From assembly GCA_963787345.1 (NCBI GenBank), contig CAWBCW010000026.1, forward strand, positions 372,001 through 436,000: a stretch of DNA of 64,000 bases. The letters are read 5' to 3'. This stretch comes from Bacillus_BD sp963787345. GTDB taxonomy: Bacteria; Bacillota; Bacilli; Bacillales; Cytobacillaceae. Under the pieces are notes generated by a model. The model was not told the origin of the DNA and ran no database searches. It worked only from the letters and a program-made list of their open reading frames with translations. The translations under genes were made by a program, and so were the position numbers. Below, piece by piece: positions 9,804 through 17,122 of this stretch. The number at the start of each line of letters is the position of its first letter. Positions within the stretch are counted from its first letter, which is position 1.

Positions 9804-10529
9804 ATGAATCTCATCAAAGTCAACGATTATGAAGAATTAAGCCAAAAAGCAAGTGAGTATGTTATCCGACAGGTTCACAACAATCCCCGTCTTACACTTG
9901 GCTTGGCTACAGGCAGTACACCAGAAGGGTTGTATAAAAAGTTAGTTGAGGATCATCGAAATGGAGGTACCTCTTACCGAAACGTGACAACTTTTAATTT
10001 AGATGAGTATGTAGAGCTTTCAGAGGATGATCCTAATAGCTATCATTTTTTCATGAATCAACATTTATTGAATCATATTGATATTGAAAAGTCTAATACC
10101 CATATTCCAGAAGGTGATCAAACTACTTCTCTTGAAGAGGAGTGCGCAAACTATGAAAAGTTGATTGAACAATCTGGCGGGATCGACTTGCAAATTCTCG
10201 GAATTGGAGTCAATGGCCATATTGGATTTAACGAGCCAGGAACTTCTTTTGATTCTGTGACACATATTGTGGAATTAACTCACGAAACTCGACAAGCCAA
10301 TTCTAGATTCTTCAACAGCCTGGAAGAGGTTCCAACCCATGCAATAACAATGGGAATTGCGACAATTATGAAGAGCAAAGAGATTGTTCTACTCGTTTCA
10401 GGGGCACAAAAAGCGGAGGTGCTTTCTCGACTATTGGATGGTGAACTGACTGAGGAATGTCCAGTAACTGTACTAAGCAAGCATCCAAATGTGACAATTA
10501 TTGCGGATCTTGACGCATTAAAAAGGTAA
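9804..10529 (+). CDS. nagB: Glucosamine-6-phosphate deaminase
   Basis: 241 residues, the normal length of the short Firmicute NagB lacking the allosteric tail. It converts glucosamine-6-phosphate to fructose-6-phosphate and ammonia. Seen: LGLATGSTPEGLY (phosphate binding), FNLDEYVEL (catalytic Asp), and LGIGVNGHIGFNEPG (catalytic His and Glu). AAAGGAGA precedes the ATG at 9804. It follows nagA by 35 bp and ends at a perfect palindromic terminator, so nagA-nagB feed aminosugar carbon into glycolysis. Confidence 0.95.
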   Translation: MNLIKVNDYEELSQKASEYVIRQVHNNPRLTLGLATGSTPEGLYKKLVEDHRNGGTSYRNVTTFNLDEYVELSEDDPNSYHFFMNQHLLNHIDIEKSNTHIPEGDQTTSLEEECANYEKLIEQSGGIDLQILGIGVNGHIGFNEPGTSFDSVTHIVELTHETRQANSRFFNSLEEVPTHAITMGIATIMKSKEIVLLVSGAQKAEVLSRLLDGELTEECPVTVLSKHPNVTIIADLDALKR

Positions 10530-10537
10530 AGATAGAT

Positions 10538-10578
10538 AAGCGCTAGGTACCTTCAAAGCTGGAAGGTACCTAGCGCTT
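10538..10578. terminator. Perfect 17-bp palindromic terminator (GTGCYAGG-type family)
   Basis: AAGCGCTAGGTACCTTC at 10538-10554 and its exact complement at 10562-10578 with a 7-nt loop. It sits between convergent nagB and the ABC transporter gene and can terminate both. Confidence 0.85.
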
Positions 10579-10589
10579 TATTTGACACC

Positions 10590-11300
10590 CTATTTGGCAT
10601 GAGCAGAAACTGCACTTTGTTTCTCGTTTATGGATACAAGTTTCAGCCTGCCATCTGTAATGTTATAGACTTTATCGCAATAATCAATCAATCTCGTATC
10701 GTGTGTGACTACAATGGTAGCTTTTTTGTTATTCTTCGTGGCCCTTCTTAGCATTTCCATTACTTCAAAGGCTCGCTCTGAATCAAGCGAGGCGGTGGGT
10801 TCGTCAGCTAAAATAATGCTTGGGTTGGTGTACAAAGCTTTGGCGATGGCCACACGTTGGCGTTGTCCACCTGATAAATCGGAAGGATAGTTATTTAGTA
10901 ATTCATGAATTCCGAGAGATTCATATAATTCCTCTAATTGTGAGGCTGACAGATTCTGTTTTTTGACCTTATCCAACAGTTGCATTTGTTGACGAATATT
11001 TAAGAACGGTACCAAATTGGAAGACTGAAGAACAAATCCAATTTCCTTTAACCGAACTGCAGCCCGTTGTTTCTCATTCATCTTTTCCAAATTACTCCCA
11101 TTGATTAAAACTTCGCCATTGCTCGGTGCTTGAAGGCCGCCAGCAATAGTTAAAAAGGTACTTTTCCCTGACCCTGAAGGACCAATGATGGCGATTAATT
11201 CGCCTTGGCTAGCTTTGAAATTTGTCAGTTTTAACGCCTCGATTTCACTTTTCCCGGAACGAAATACTTTTTTTACATCTTTGAATTCTAATAAAAACAT
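10590..11300 (-). CDS. ABC transporter ATP-binding protein (MacB/LolD type)
   Basis: 236-residue ATPase with Walker A (IGPSGSGKST), a Q-loop region (GFVLQSSNLVPFL), signature LSGGQRQRVAIAKAL, Walker B (ILADEPTASLD) and the switch His (VVTHDTRL). The sequence type is that of ATPases that serve FtsX-like MacB or DevC permeases, which export peptides, lipids or drugs rather than import. The permease gene ends 3 bp upstream at 11304, so the two form one complex from one transcript. Substrate unknown. Confidence 0.9.
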   Translation of the reverse strand: MFLLEFKDVKKVFRSGKSEIEALKLTNFKASQGELIAIIGPSGSGKSTFLTIAGGLQAPSNGEVLINGSNLEKMNEKQRAAVRLKEIGFVLQSSNLVPFLNIRQQMQLLDKVKKQNLSASQLEELYESLGIHELLNNYPSDLSGGQRQRVAIAKALYTNPSIILADEPTASLDSERAFEVMEMLRRATKNNKKATIVVTHDTRLIDYCDKVYNITDGRLKLVSINEKQSAVSAHAK

Positions 11301-11303
11301 CTT

Positions 11304-12371
11304 TTATCCCCCTATCGCTTCTAACGGATCTACTTTGACAATAGTTTGGACTGAAAATAACGCCCCCATCACAGAAACGATGATGAGAATTATGCCATAC
11401 AGGAGCATATCAAGATAATTCAAAGCAATAGGGACGGCTGCTGGAAGAAAAAATCCTGTCAACGCAGTCAATATAAACCCTGTAATTACACCTGCTAGGC
11501 TTAATAAAAACGTCTGGGATATGACGGAGCGTGCTAAATACCCGGTTGAGATACCTTGGGCTTTCATCACACCGAAAATACTGATTTTTTGAATTGTCAA
11601 TACATAAAGGAAAATCGCCAGAATGACTGCTGATATGATAAATAAGAAATAAATCATAAAAGTCAATGTCAGATTCTGTTCTGAGTAGCCGGGTAGACTT
11701 TCAATGAGATCCTGCGTTGCAATAACCTGTAAGTCTTTATCAACCGTAACAGCCTCTAATGAGTCGGTTCGCAGTACATAGCCGTTAATTTGGTAATCCA
11801 ACTCTTCTACCCCTTCACCAAAACGCAGTTGCTGAACAGTTTCTAAATCGGTATACAATACCGGAGCGGCATTGAACTTAGCATTATCAGTGAAACCTGT
11901 AATGGTTAAAGTTGTGTCTAAGGATGACAGGCTCAGTTTGTCGCCAATTTTGAACCCATCTTCTTTTAGGGAATCATCAGCAATCACTTCGCCCTCTTTT
12001 TCAAAAGCTTTGCCTTCGGTTACTTCCGGCATAATGAATTCCTCTTCTTTAATTCCAAAAATAGAGACGTTTGCCTTTATGTCACCGGTCGTTGCGATTG
12101 AATTAAATTGTGCTAACACAGCATAATCGCTTGCCCCATTCCCGTCATAGGCATCGATGTCCATAACGGATTGTGGAAGGGTAATATCGGATTCTTCCGT
12201 TAAAATAATGCCGTCACCTTCCCATTTATCAATGGCTTCTTTATTCAAGTTCTCGAGTCCATTGGCGAGTCCCGACAATAGAAACACGAGGTAGGAAACA
12301 AGTGTGAGCACACCGATGATTAGGATAAAACGAAGCTTATTGTTTTTGATTTCATTCCAGGCTAAAAACAT
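11304..12371 (-). CDS. FtsX/MacB-type ABC permease (DevC-like)
   Basis: 355 residues: one N-terminal membrane helix (about 15-37), a long extracytoplasmic domain (about 40-230) and three C-terminal membrane helices with the FtsX-like pattern (TFMIYFLFIISAVILAIFL, then two more). This is the topology of MacB/DevC mechanotransmission exporters, which use the outside domain to couple ATP hydrolysis to release of substrates. It is first in a two-gene operon with the ATPase. The AT-rich upstream region has a palindrome resembling the one in front of the neighbouring MerR/B12 regulator, hinting at control by it. Substrate cannot be read from sequence. Confidence 0.85.
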   Translation of the reverse strand: MFLAWNEIKNNKLRFILIIGVLTLVSYLVFLLSGLANGLENLNKEAIDKWEGDGIILTEESDITLPQSVMDIDAYDGNGASDYAVLAQFNSIATTGDIKANVSIFGIKEEEFIMPEVTEGKAFEKEGEVIADDSLKEDGFKIGDKLSLSSLDTTLTITGFTDNAKFNAAPVLYTDLETVQQLRFGEGVEELDYQINGYVLRTDSLEAVTVDKDLQVIATQDLIESLPGYSEQNLTLTFMIYFLFIISAVILAIFLYVLTIQKISIFGVMKAQGISTGYLARSVISQTFLLSLAGVITGFILTALTGFFLPAAVPIALNYLDMLLYGIILIIVSVMGALFSVQTIVKVDPLEAIGG

Positions 12372-12416
12372 GGAGTCACTCCTTTATATTGCCTTTGTAT
12401 AACTATTTTATAAGTT

Positions 12417-12435
12417 TTATATAATTAATATATAA
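12417..12435. promoter_or_regulatory. AT-rich palindrome upstream of the ABC operon
   Basis: TTATATA-N5-TATATAA lies about 46 bp upstream of the permease start. It resembles, with shorter arms and different spacing, the 11-bp inverted repeat before the MerR/B12 gene at 13452-13478. Operator function is inference. Confidence 0.35.
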
Positions 12436-12499
12436 GAATTGAAAAGGAATAGCAATCATTTTGTTTTAGAAATTTGTTTCATTTTTAAAGAAATAAAAA

Positions 12500-12545
12500 G
12501 AAGTGCCAAATATCTTCCAATTTTCTGGATGGTATTTGGCACTTC
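12500..12545. terminator. Palindromic terminator (GTGCYAGG-type family)
   Basis: GAAGTGCCAAATA at 12500-12512 and its exact complement at 12533-12545, with an inner CCA/TGG pair. It lies just after the end of the minus-strand MerR gene (12552). Confidence 0.7.
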
Positions 12546-12551
12546 AAATTT

Positions 12552-13430
12552 TTATTGTATAATTTCGTTCCAAATTAATGACCAATTAGGATCATTTGCA
12601 GGGATATTCCATCTTGGTGGCTCGATATGTCTTTCTTTTATTCCGAGTCCGCCTACAACGAATTTTAGATGGGGAATCTGCTGTGAGAGGGTGTCTACAT
12701 ATTGTTGAATAAGCCTTTCGTCTTCTGAGCGGGAAGTTGAAATCACTAGGATATTAATGTTTTTTTTCTTAATTAAAGCTTCTATGCCTTCTAACGGTGT
12801 ATCCGCTCCAATATAGTAGACAGGGTGATGCTGTTCTCGCAAAAATAATGTAAAAAGCATCAAACCGATTTGGTGTTGTTCACCGGATGGACAAATCGCC
12901 ATCACCCGTGGCAAACTTGGCGATGTGTTAAAGATACTCATAATTTTTGTGCAACGCTGCAGGGCGATATTACTTATCATATGTTCATTGGCGACATGAA
13001 GTTCCCCTTTTTCCCATGCTTCTCCAACTTTATACAGGAGTGGAACCATAATGGAGAATAGAACCGTTCGATAATGAAATTGGGAGAAATATAGATCAAA
13101 GAGAAATTCACATGTATGAGCATCTAAATTAACTACTGCTTCAAATAGATCTTGAATCTGAATATCAAAACCTTGTTGTGCTCGAGGTGTACTGCTCTCG
13201 GTACTTCTTACCTTTTGCTCTTTTAATAATTCCACAGCTTGGCTGATGTTTATGCCATTCTCTTGAACTTGTTTTTTTAACCATATTAAATCATTCACAT
13301 CTTCTTCGGTATACATGCGATGTCCAGAGCTTGTTCGTTCGGGAGAGATAGCATGATATCGGGTTTCCCAGGAACGAATCGTCACCGAAGGCATATCTAA
13401 GATTTTTGAAACTGCCTTTATATTGTACAT
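12552..13430 (-). CDS. MerR-family regulator with B12-binding domain (CarH/LitR-like)
   Basis: 292 residues. The N-terminus (1-70) is a MerR winged helix (TIRSWETRYHAISPERT is the typical recognition segment). The rest matches the cobalamin-binding half of CarH/LitR: W139-x9-E149-H150 (WEKGELHVANEH), the motif that caps adenosylcobalamin, and E184-x-H186-x2-G189, which carries the lower axial His. In that family light breaks the Co-C bond, the tetramer falls apart and repression is lifted. All diagnostic residues are present, so light sensing is likely though not proven. It stands alone, next to a MacB-type ABC operon rather than carotenoid genes. A perfect 11-bp palindrome upstream of its start suggests autoregulation. 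Confidence 0.88.
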   Translation of the reverse strand: MYNIKAVSKILDMPSVTIRSWETRYHAISPERTSSGHRMYTEEDVNDLIWLKKQVQENGINISQAVELLKEQKVRSTESSTPRAQQGFDIQIQDLFEAVVNLDAHTCEFLFDLYFSQFHYRTVLFSIMVPLLYKVGEAWEKGELHVANEHMISNIALQRCTKIMSIFNTSPSLPRVMAICPSGEQHQIGLMLFTLFLREQHHPVYYIGADTPLEGIEALIKKKNINILVISTSRSEDERLIQQYVDTLSQQIPHLKFVVGGLGIKERHIEPPRWNIPANDPNWSLIWNEIIQ

Positions 13431-13451
13431 AAAAGACCAAATCCTTCACAA

Positions 13452-13478
13452 AGTTTATATATTGATTATATATAAACT
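13452..13478. promoter_or_regulatory. Perfect 11-bp inverted repeat, candidate operator of the MerR/B12 gene
   Basis: AGTTTATATAT-TGATT-ATATATAAACT: two perfect 11-bp arms separated by 5 nt, 22 bp upstream of the ATG at 13430. MerR-type repressors bind such dyads. Assignment is inference from position and symmetry. Confidence 0.5.
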
Positions 13479-13493
13479 ATATATAAAAAGTAA

Positions 13494-13532
13494 GTGCCAG
13501 TTATCCTCCATATACTGGAGGATAACTGGCAC
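13494..13532. terminator. Perfect 17-bp palindromic terminator (GTGCYAGG-type family)
   Basis: GTGCCAGTTATCCTCCA at 13494-13510 and its exact complement at 13516-13532, loop TATAC. It lies directly after the end of the LCP gene (minus strand). Confidence 0.8.
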
Positions 13533-13537
13533 ACAAT

Positions 13538-14467
13538 TTAAACCTCTAAATGAGTTTTCAATTCGTCTTGGACTTTTTTAAGTTCTGCTTCGGAAATGAC
13601 TTGATAATAAATTCCACTAATTTTTGTTCCTTGGCCGGTCATTTGTAACTGGTCGATCGTTCCAATCGCATTTTTATAATTTTTTTGAATATCGTACATT
13701 TCAGCAAAAGCTAGGTTGGTTCGAACATTTTTACCTAAAGCTGCAAAGATATCATCAAATTTAGTAAGAGAACTGAAAGATGCACCACGATCGATTACTC
13801 CTGAAATCACTTGACGCTGTCTTTCTTGACGGCCAAAGTCGCCCTTAGGATCGTCATAACGCATCCGAACAAATGACAGTGCTTGATCGCCATTCAGGTT
13901 AATCTGACCGGTTTTAAAATGGTGTCCATCACTCGAGAAGTCTAAGTTGTTATTAACTTGAATTCCACCAACGGCATCAACAATATCTTTAAAGCCTTCC
14001 ATGTTGACGCGAACGTAATAATCGATTGGAATATCGAGTAGATTCTCAATCGTATTCATCGACATTTCCTCGCCGCCAAAGGCATAGGCATGGTTGATTT
14101 TGTCTGTCGTTCCATGGCCAATAATTTCTGTTCTTGTATCTCGTGGGATGCTTAGCATTTTAATGGAGTTCTGATTTGGATTTACGGTTAGGACAATCAT
14201 CGTGTCTGAACGTCCACGATCTCCTTCACGTTCATCAACCCCTAACAGCAAAATAGAGAATGGTTCCTGTTTCGTAAGGGTAATTTCCTCAGGACGTTTT
14301 TCAGATTTTTCTCGTTTAATCGGCTGATGCATCGTGTCAACGGCATTTGTTAATGAGTTAAAAATGGAGTAAGCATATACCCCAGCTCCGATGATTAATA
14401 GTAATAAAAGAATCCCCGTAATTTTCAGCCAACGCTTGCCTTTCTTACGCTTTCTATTCGCCCGCAT
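13538..14467 (-). CDS. LytR-CpsA-Psr family wall-polymer transferase (TagU-like)
   Basis: 309 residues: a basic N-terminus (RKRKKGKRWLK), one membrane helix (about 15-35) and an extracellular LCP domain from about 70. LCP enzymes move teichoic acid or other anionic polymers from the undecaprenyl carrier to peptidoglycan. Seen: LLLGVDEREGDRGRSDTMIV (conserved Asp and Arg), SIPRDTRTEI, the DKINHAYAFGG motif, VGGIQVNNNLDF, and ALSFVRMRYDDPKGDFGRQERQ, all standard LCP active-site segments. Length is typical of B. subtilis TagT/TagU/TagV. Which paralog it corresponds to cannot be said. Confidence 0.92.
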   Translation of the reverse strand: MRANRKRKKGKRWLKITGILLLLLIIGAGVYAYSIFNSLTNAVDTMHQPIKREKSEKRPEEITLTKQEPFSILLLGVDEREGDRGRSDTMIVLTVNPNQNSIKMLSIPRDTRTEIIGHGTTDKINHAYAFGGEEMSMNTIENLLDIPIDYYVRVNMEGFKDIVDAVGGIQVNNNLDFSSDGHHFKTGQINLNGDQALSFVRMRYDDPKGDFGRQERQRQVISGVIDRGASFSSLTKFDDIFAALGKNVRTNLAFAEMYDIQKNYKNAIGTIDQLQMTGQGTKISGIYYQVISEAELKKVQDELKTHLEV

Positions 14468-14563
14468 GATTTTATCCTTTCTTGATTGAAAAATATAATA
14501 ACATCCTCATCCATTATAGATAAAAACCCTGTTAAAATATAGTAAGTTCTGTTCAATGAATAG

Positions 14564-14610
14564 ATGCTAGGCCCCTTTCATAATGGAAACAATTGTTAGG
14601 TACCTAGCAT
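14564..14610. repeat. Palindrome of the GTGCYAGG-type family, long loop
   Basis: ATGCTAGG (14564-14571) and CCTAGCAT (14603-14610) bracket a 31-nt loop with weak inner pairing. It lies upstream of the LCP gene and downstream, in minus-strand terms, of the gene ending at 14744, so it may be that gene's terminator. Confidence 0.45.
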
Positions 14611-14743
14611 AAATTGGGGGCTAAAAGTAATTTTAGGATAATGGTAAAGTGTATTATATACTATTATTGGTGTAAGGGGTTACAAATATGAAAGGAGAAT
14701 CAGCGTTCAAAATAGGGGTAATTATCAAAAAGGTATTTTGCGC

Positions 14744-15160
14744 CTAATTTCGCATTCGAAGAATCCGAGGGGCCCTTTCTTGAACGAATTGTGGATACTC
14801 ATATTCCTCCTCGTCTTGTATGGAGTCTTCTATTTCCAGTTCCATACCAGCTACCCATGTTTCAAGCTTATATGTTCCTCTTTCAATGATTTTACAAAGA
14901 TCCTCAAGTGTCAGGACTAATTCCATTAAGCAATCTAATCCATTTCGTAAGCCAAATACGCCTTTTTCTTTCGCCTTTGTAATAGAGTGGTCCAACCTGT
15001 ATGATTGTTCTTGATAAGAAAATTCAATATAACAACTGTCGCGGTCCCAGTTGAAATGATAATCCTCGATTTTTAAACGAGTCATTATATTTATTACCCT
15101 TTTTTCAACCGTTATTTGTTCAGCTTGCGACCGAAACAACCATTTGAATTTGGACAACAT
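14744..15160 (-). CDS. Hypothetical cytosolic protein, 138 aa
   Basis: No family recognised. The protein is soluble and charged, with an acidic stretch near the C-terminus (DSIQDEEEYEYPQF) ending in a basic tail (RAPRILRMRN). A segment FNWDRDSCYIEFSYQEQSYRL looks like a small beta sheet. The ATG at 15160 is preferred because GGAGTG lies about 8 nt upstream; the longer frame would start at a TTG (15211) without a ribosome binding site. It is a single gene, divergent from the zincin-like gene at 15425. Confidence 0.65.
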   Translation of the reverse strand: MLSKFKWLFRSQAEQITVEKRVINIMTRLKIEDYHFNWDRDSCYIEFSYQEQSYRLDHSITKAKEKGVFGLRNGLDCLMELVLTLEDLCKIIERGTYKLETWVAGMELEIEDSIQDEEEYEYPQFVQERAPRILRMRN

Positions 15161-15424
15161 ATCATTCACACTCCATTCTTTTTTTGTATTCCAATCTTCA
15201 CCTTGTATCAATAGATTTCTACAAATTTAGCTAAAACCCTTGTTGAATTTTTAGATTTATTAAATTATTTGTAAAAATAATGCATTAGTAGGATAAACGT
15301 ATAGATGAGATAGGCTTGTCAAGGAACCTGTAAAATGATTATATGATAATAAAAGGATGCAAAGTATCGTCCATTTTGTGGGAGATTGGCTCCTAGCCAC
15401 CATAATTGTAGTGAGGATCAAGAT

Positions 15425-15856
15425 ATGTGGATTTTTTTATACTGGTTGGTTCAGTTAACTTGGGGAATCCCTTTAAATATAATCGGAGTTGTTGTTGCAT
15501 TAGTTTTCGTCCTTAGCGGACATAGGCCAAAAAGGTTTGGCTATGCCATTTATTTTGAAGTTGGCCGAAATTGGGGCGGTGTGAATTTAGGTGGCTTTTT
15601 CTTTGTTCAGAAAAACGCAAGTCTAGTTTTAAAACAGCATGAATACGGACATAGCTTTCAAAATATGATGTTGGGGGTTTTGACGCCGTTTGTCATCAAT
15701 ATCCCTTCAGCTATTCGATATCACTATCGGAACTACAAAAGGGCAAAAGGACATATTCTCACTCCTTACGATGAATTTTGGTGTGAAAGTTGGGCGACTA
15801 AATTAGGAAAGAAATATGGAGAAAGGGGAATGAACGGATGGAGTGATGTCAGATAA
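15425..15856 (+). CDS. Small membrane protein with HExxH zincin motif
   Basis: 143 residues with a strongly hydrophobic N-terminus (about 3-30, probably one or two membrane segments), then H72-E-Y-G-H76 within KQHEYGHSFQN, followed by a hydrophobic stretch (about 81-95) and a conserved-looking DEFWCESWATKLG in which E121 is a possible third zinc ligand. This is the layout of a minimal zincin metalloprotease, or of a protein that keeps only the fold. The ATG at 15425 has GTGAGG about 9 nt upstream; the frame could extend to 15386 but without a ribosome binding site. Substrate and role unknown. Confidence 0.7.
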   Translation: MWIFLYWLVQLTWGIPLNIIGVVVALVFVLSGHRPKRFGYAIYFEVGRNWGGVNLGGFFFVQKNASLVLKQHEYGHSFQNMMLGVLTPFVINIPSAIRYHYRNYKRAKGHILTPYDEFWCESWATKLGKKYGERGMNGWSDVR

Positions 15857-15933
15857 CCATCTAATAATTGTCAATTCCCCTGTCCTGACAAATTTGGAAA
15901 GCTAACCTCCAAAATGGGGATAATTTCTTCTAT

Positions 15934-16197
15934 CTATTCAAGTTCCTCCACATTTTTCTCGATATTCTCTTCAATTTTTTGGTCTCTTTGTTTTTCCTCT
16001 TCTGAAATCTTGCTCCCATCATCTAGGAGATCCTCTGCTTTTTTAGTTGGTTCTTTTACAGCAGGTTTTTCTTGATTGGTGTCTTCTTGATTGTCTGCCC
16101 TAGGCGGAGGAGGCATATCGTCATTCGTATTGCATCCTGTAATAATGAACATAGAAAAGAATAAACCTGTAAGTATATACGACCATTTTCTTTTCAT
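15934..16197 (-). CDS. Small hypothetical lipoprotein
   Basis: 87 residues: signal peptide (1-21) with lipobox ITGC, so the mature N-terminal Cys22 is lipidated. The rest is a low-complexity charged tail rich in Pro, Glu, Lys and Asp (a run of four prolines near 29-32, then a coiled-coil-like EEEKQRDQKIEENIEKN). No family recognised. Such tails are common in spore or envelope lipoproteins of Bacillus; a role is not claimed. Confidence 0.7.
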   Translation of the reverse strand: MKRKWSYILTGLFFSMFIITGCNTNDDMPPPPRADNQEDTNQEKPAVKEPTKKAEDLLDDGSKISEEEKQRDQKIEENIEKNVEELE

Positions 16198-16412
16198 GGA
16201 AATCTCCTTTCATGTAAAATGAATGAAATAATGTTTCGTATATCTTTTCTCATTAAGGAAAAAATCATACAGATATTGAACATGGAACAAATTATTACAA
16301 TTGAAAATTGCAGCTTTCCAATCATTTAAATTAGAGGGAATTTCTGCAGGAAATAAGTTAGGGAAGAAATTCATTTTTGTTTACTATGTTCTAAAATGGG
16401 GGGTGAGACACT

Positions 16413-16985
16413 TTGACTCAGTTATTTTTCAAATATGGGACAATGAACAGTGGTAAATCGATTGAAATCATTAAGGTTGCTCATAATTATGAGGAACAAA
16501 ATAAAAATATCTTGCTTTTCACACCATCGGTTGATGATCGAGATGAAGCTGGCTGGGTATCATCGAGAGTGGGAAAAAAGAAAAAAGCGATTCCCATTGA
16601 GGCCGATACTGATATTTTTCAAATTGTGAGTGAGTGGCTTTTCCGATTAAGTTGCGTCTTAGTTGATGAGGTTCAATTTCTTTCAAAGGAACAAGTCCTC
16701 CAAATGGCAAGGATAGTGGATGAGTTAAATATTCCAGTTATGGGCTTCGGATTGAAAAATGATTTTCAAAATAACTTATTTGAGGGCAGTAAATACATGT
16801 TGCTGTATGCAGATAAGATTGAAGAAATGAAAACGATTTGTTGGTTTTGTGACAAGAAGGCCATTATGGCATTACGTGTAGACAAATCCAATCAGCCAGT
16901 TCGCGAAGGAGAGCAAATTCAAATTGGCGGGAATGACAAGTACTATCCGGTGTGCCGGAAACATCATCAATATCCGCTCCTGTAA
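16413..16985 (+). CDS. tdk: Thymidine kinase (type II)
   Basis: 190 residues. It phosphorylates thymidine with ATP for salvage. Seen: P-loop GTMNSGKS (9-16), the catalytic acidic motif DEVQFL, a lasso-like region and the structural zinc ligands CWFC near the C-terminus with a second pair provided by CRKHH. It starts at TTG 16413, 7 nt after a GGGGGGTGAG ribosome binding site. It is monocistronic here, not beside rpmE/prfA where the Bacillus tdk usually lies, so it may be a second copy. Ends at a palindromic terminator with a long T run. Confidence 0.85.
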   Translation: MTQLFFKYGTMNSGKSIEIIKVAHNYEEQNKNILLFTPSVDDRDEAGWVSSRVGKKKKAIPIEADTDIFQIVSEWLFRLSCVLVDEVQFLSKEQVLQMARIVDELNIPVMGFGLKNDFQNNLFEGSKYMLLYADKIEEMKTICWFCDKKAIMALRVDKSNQPVREGEQIQIGGNDKYYPVCRKHHQYPLL

Positions 16986-16995
16986 GAATACAAGG

Positions 16996-17038
16996 TGCTA
17001 GGTATCATCCAACTGGAGGATGCCTGGCAATTTTTTTT
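16996..17038 (+). terminator. Palindromic terminator with T8 tail (GTGCYAGG-type family)
   Basis: TGCTAGG...CATCC and GGATGCCTGGCA pair around a short loop (16996-17029), followed by eight T residues, directly after the thymidine kinase stop. Confidence 0.8.
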
Positions 17039-17122
17039 ACCTATGCAAATATTTGAAACTTTCTTATGTTTTATTCGTATTATTAAATGTCTTACTATTT
17101 TTATCTTTTAGGGGGGAAGGGT

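Noticed and set aside
14688..14747. 19-codon frame beginning MKGESAFKIG with a TAAGGGG upstream
   Set aside because: Too short and without a homolog I can name; it might be a gene remnant, but this cannot be supported.
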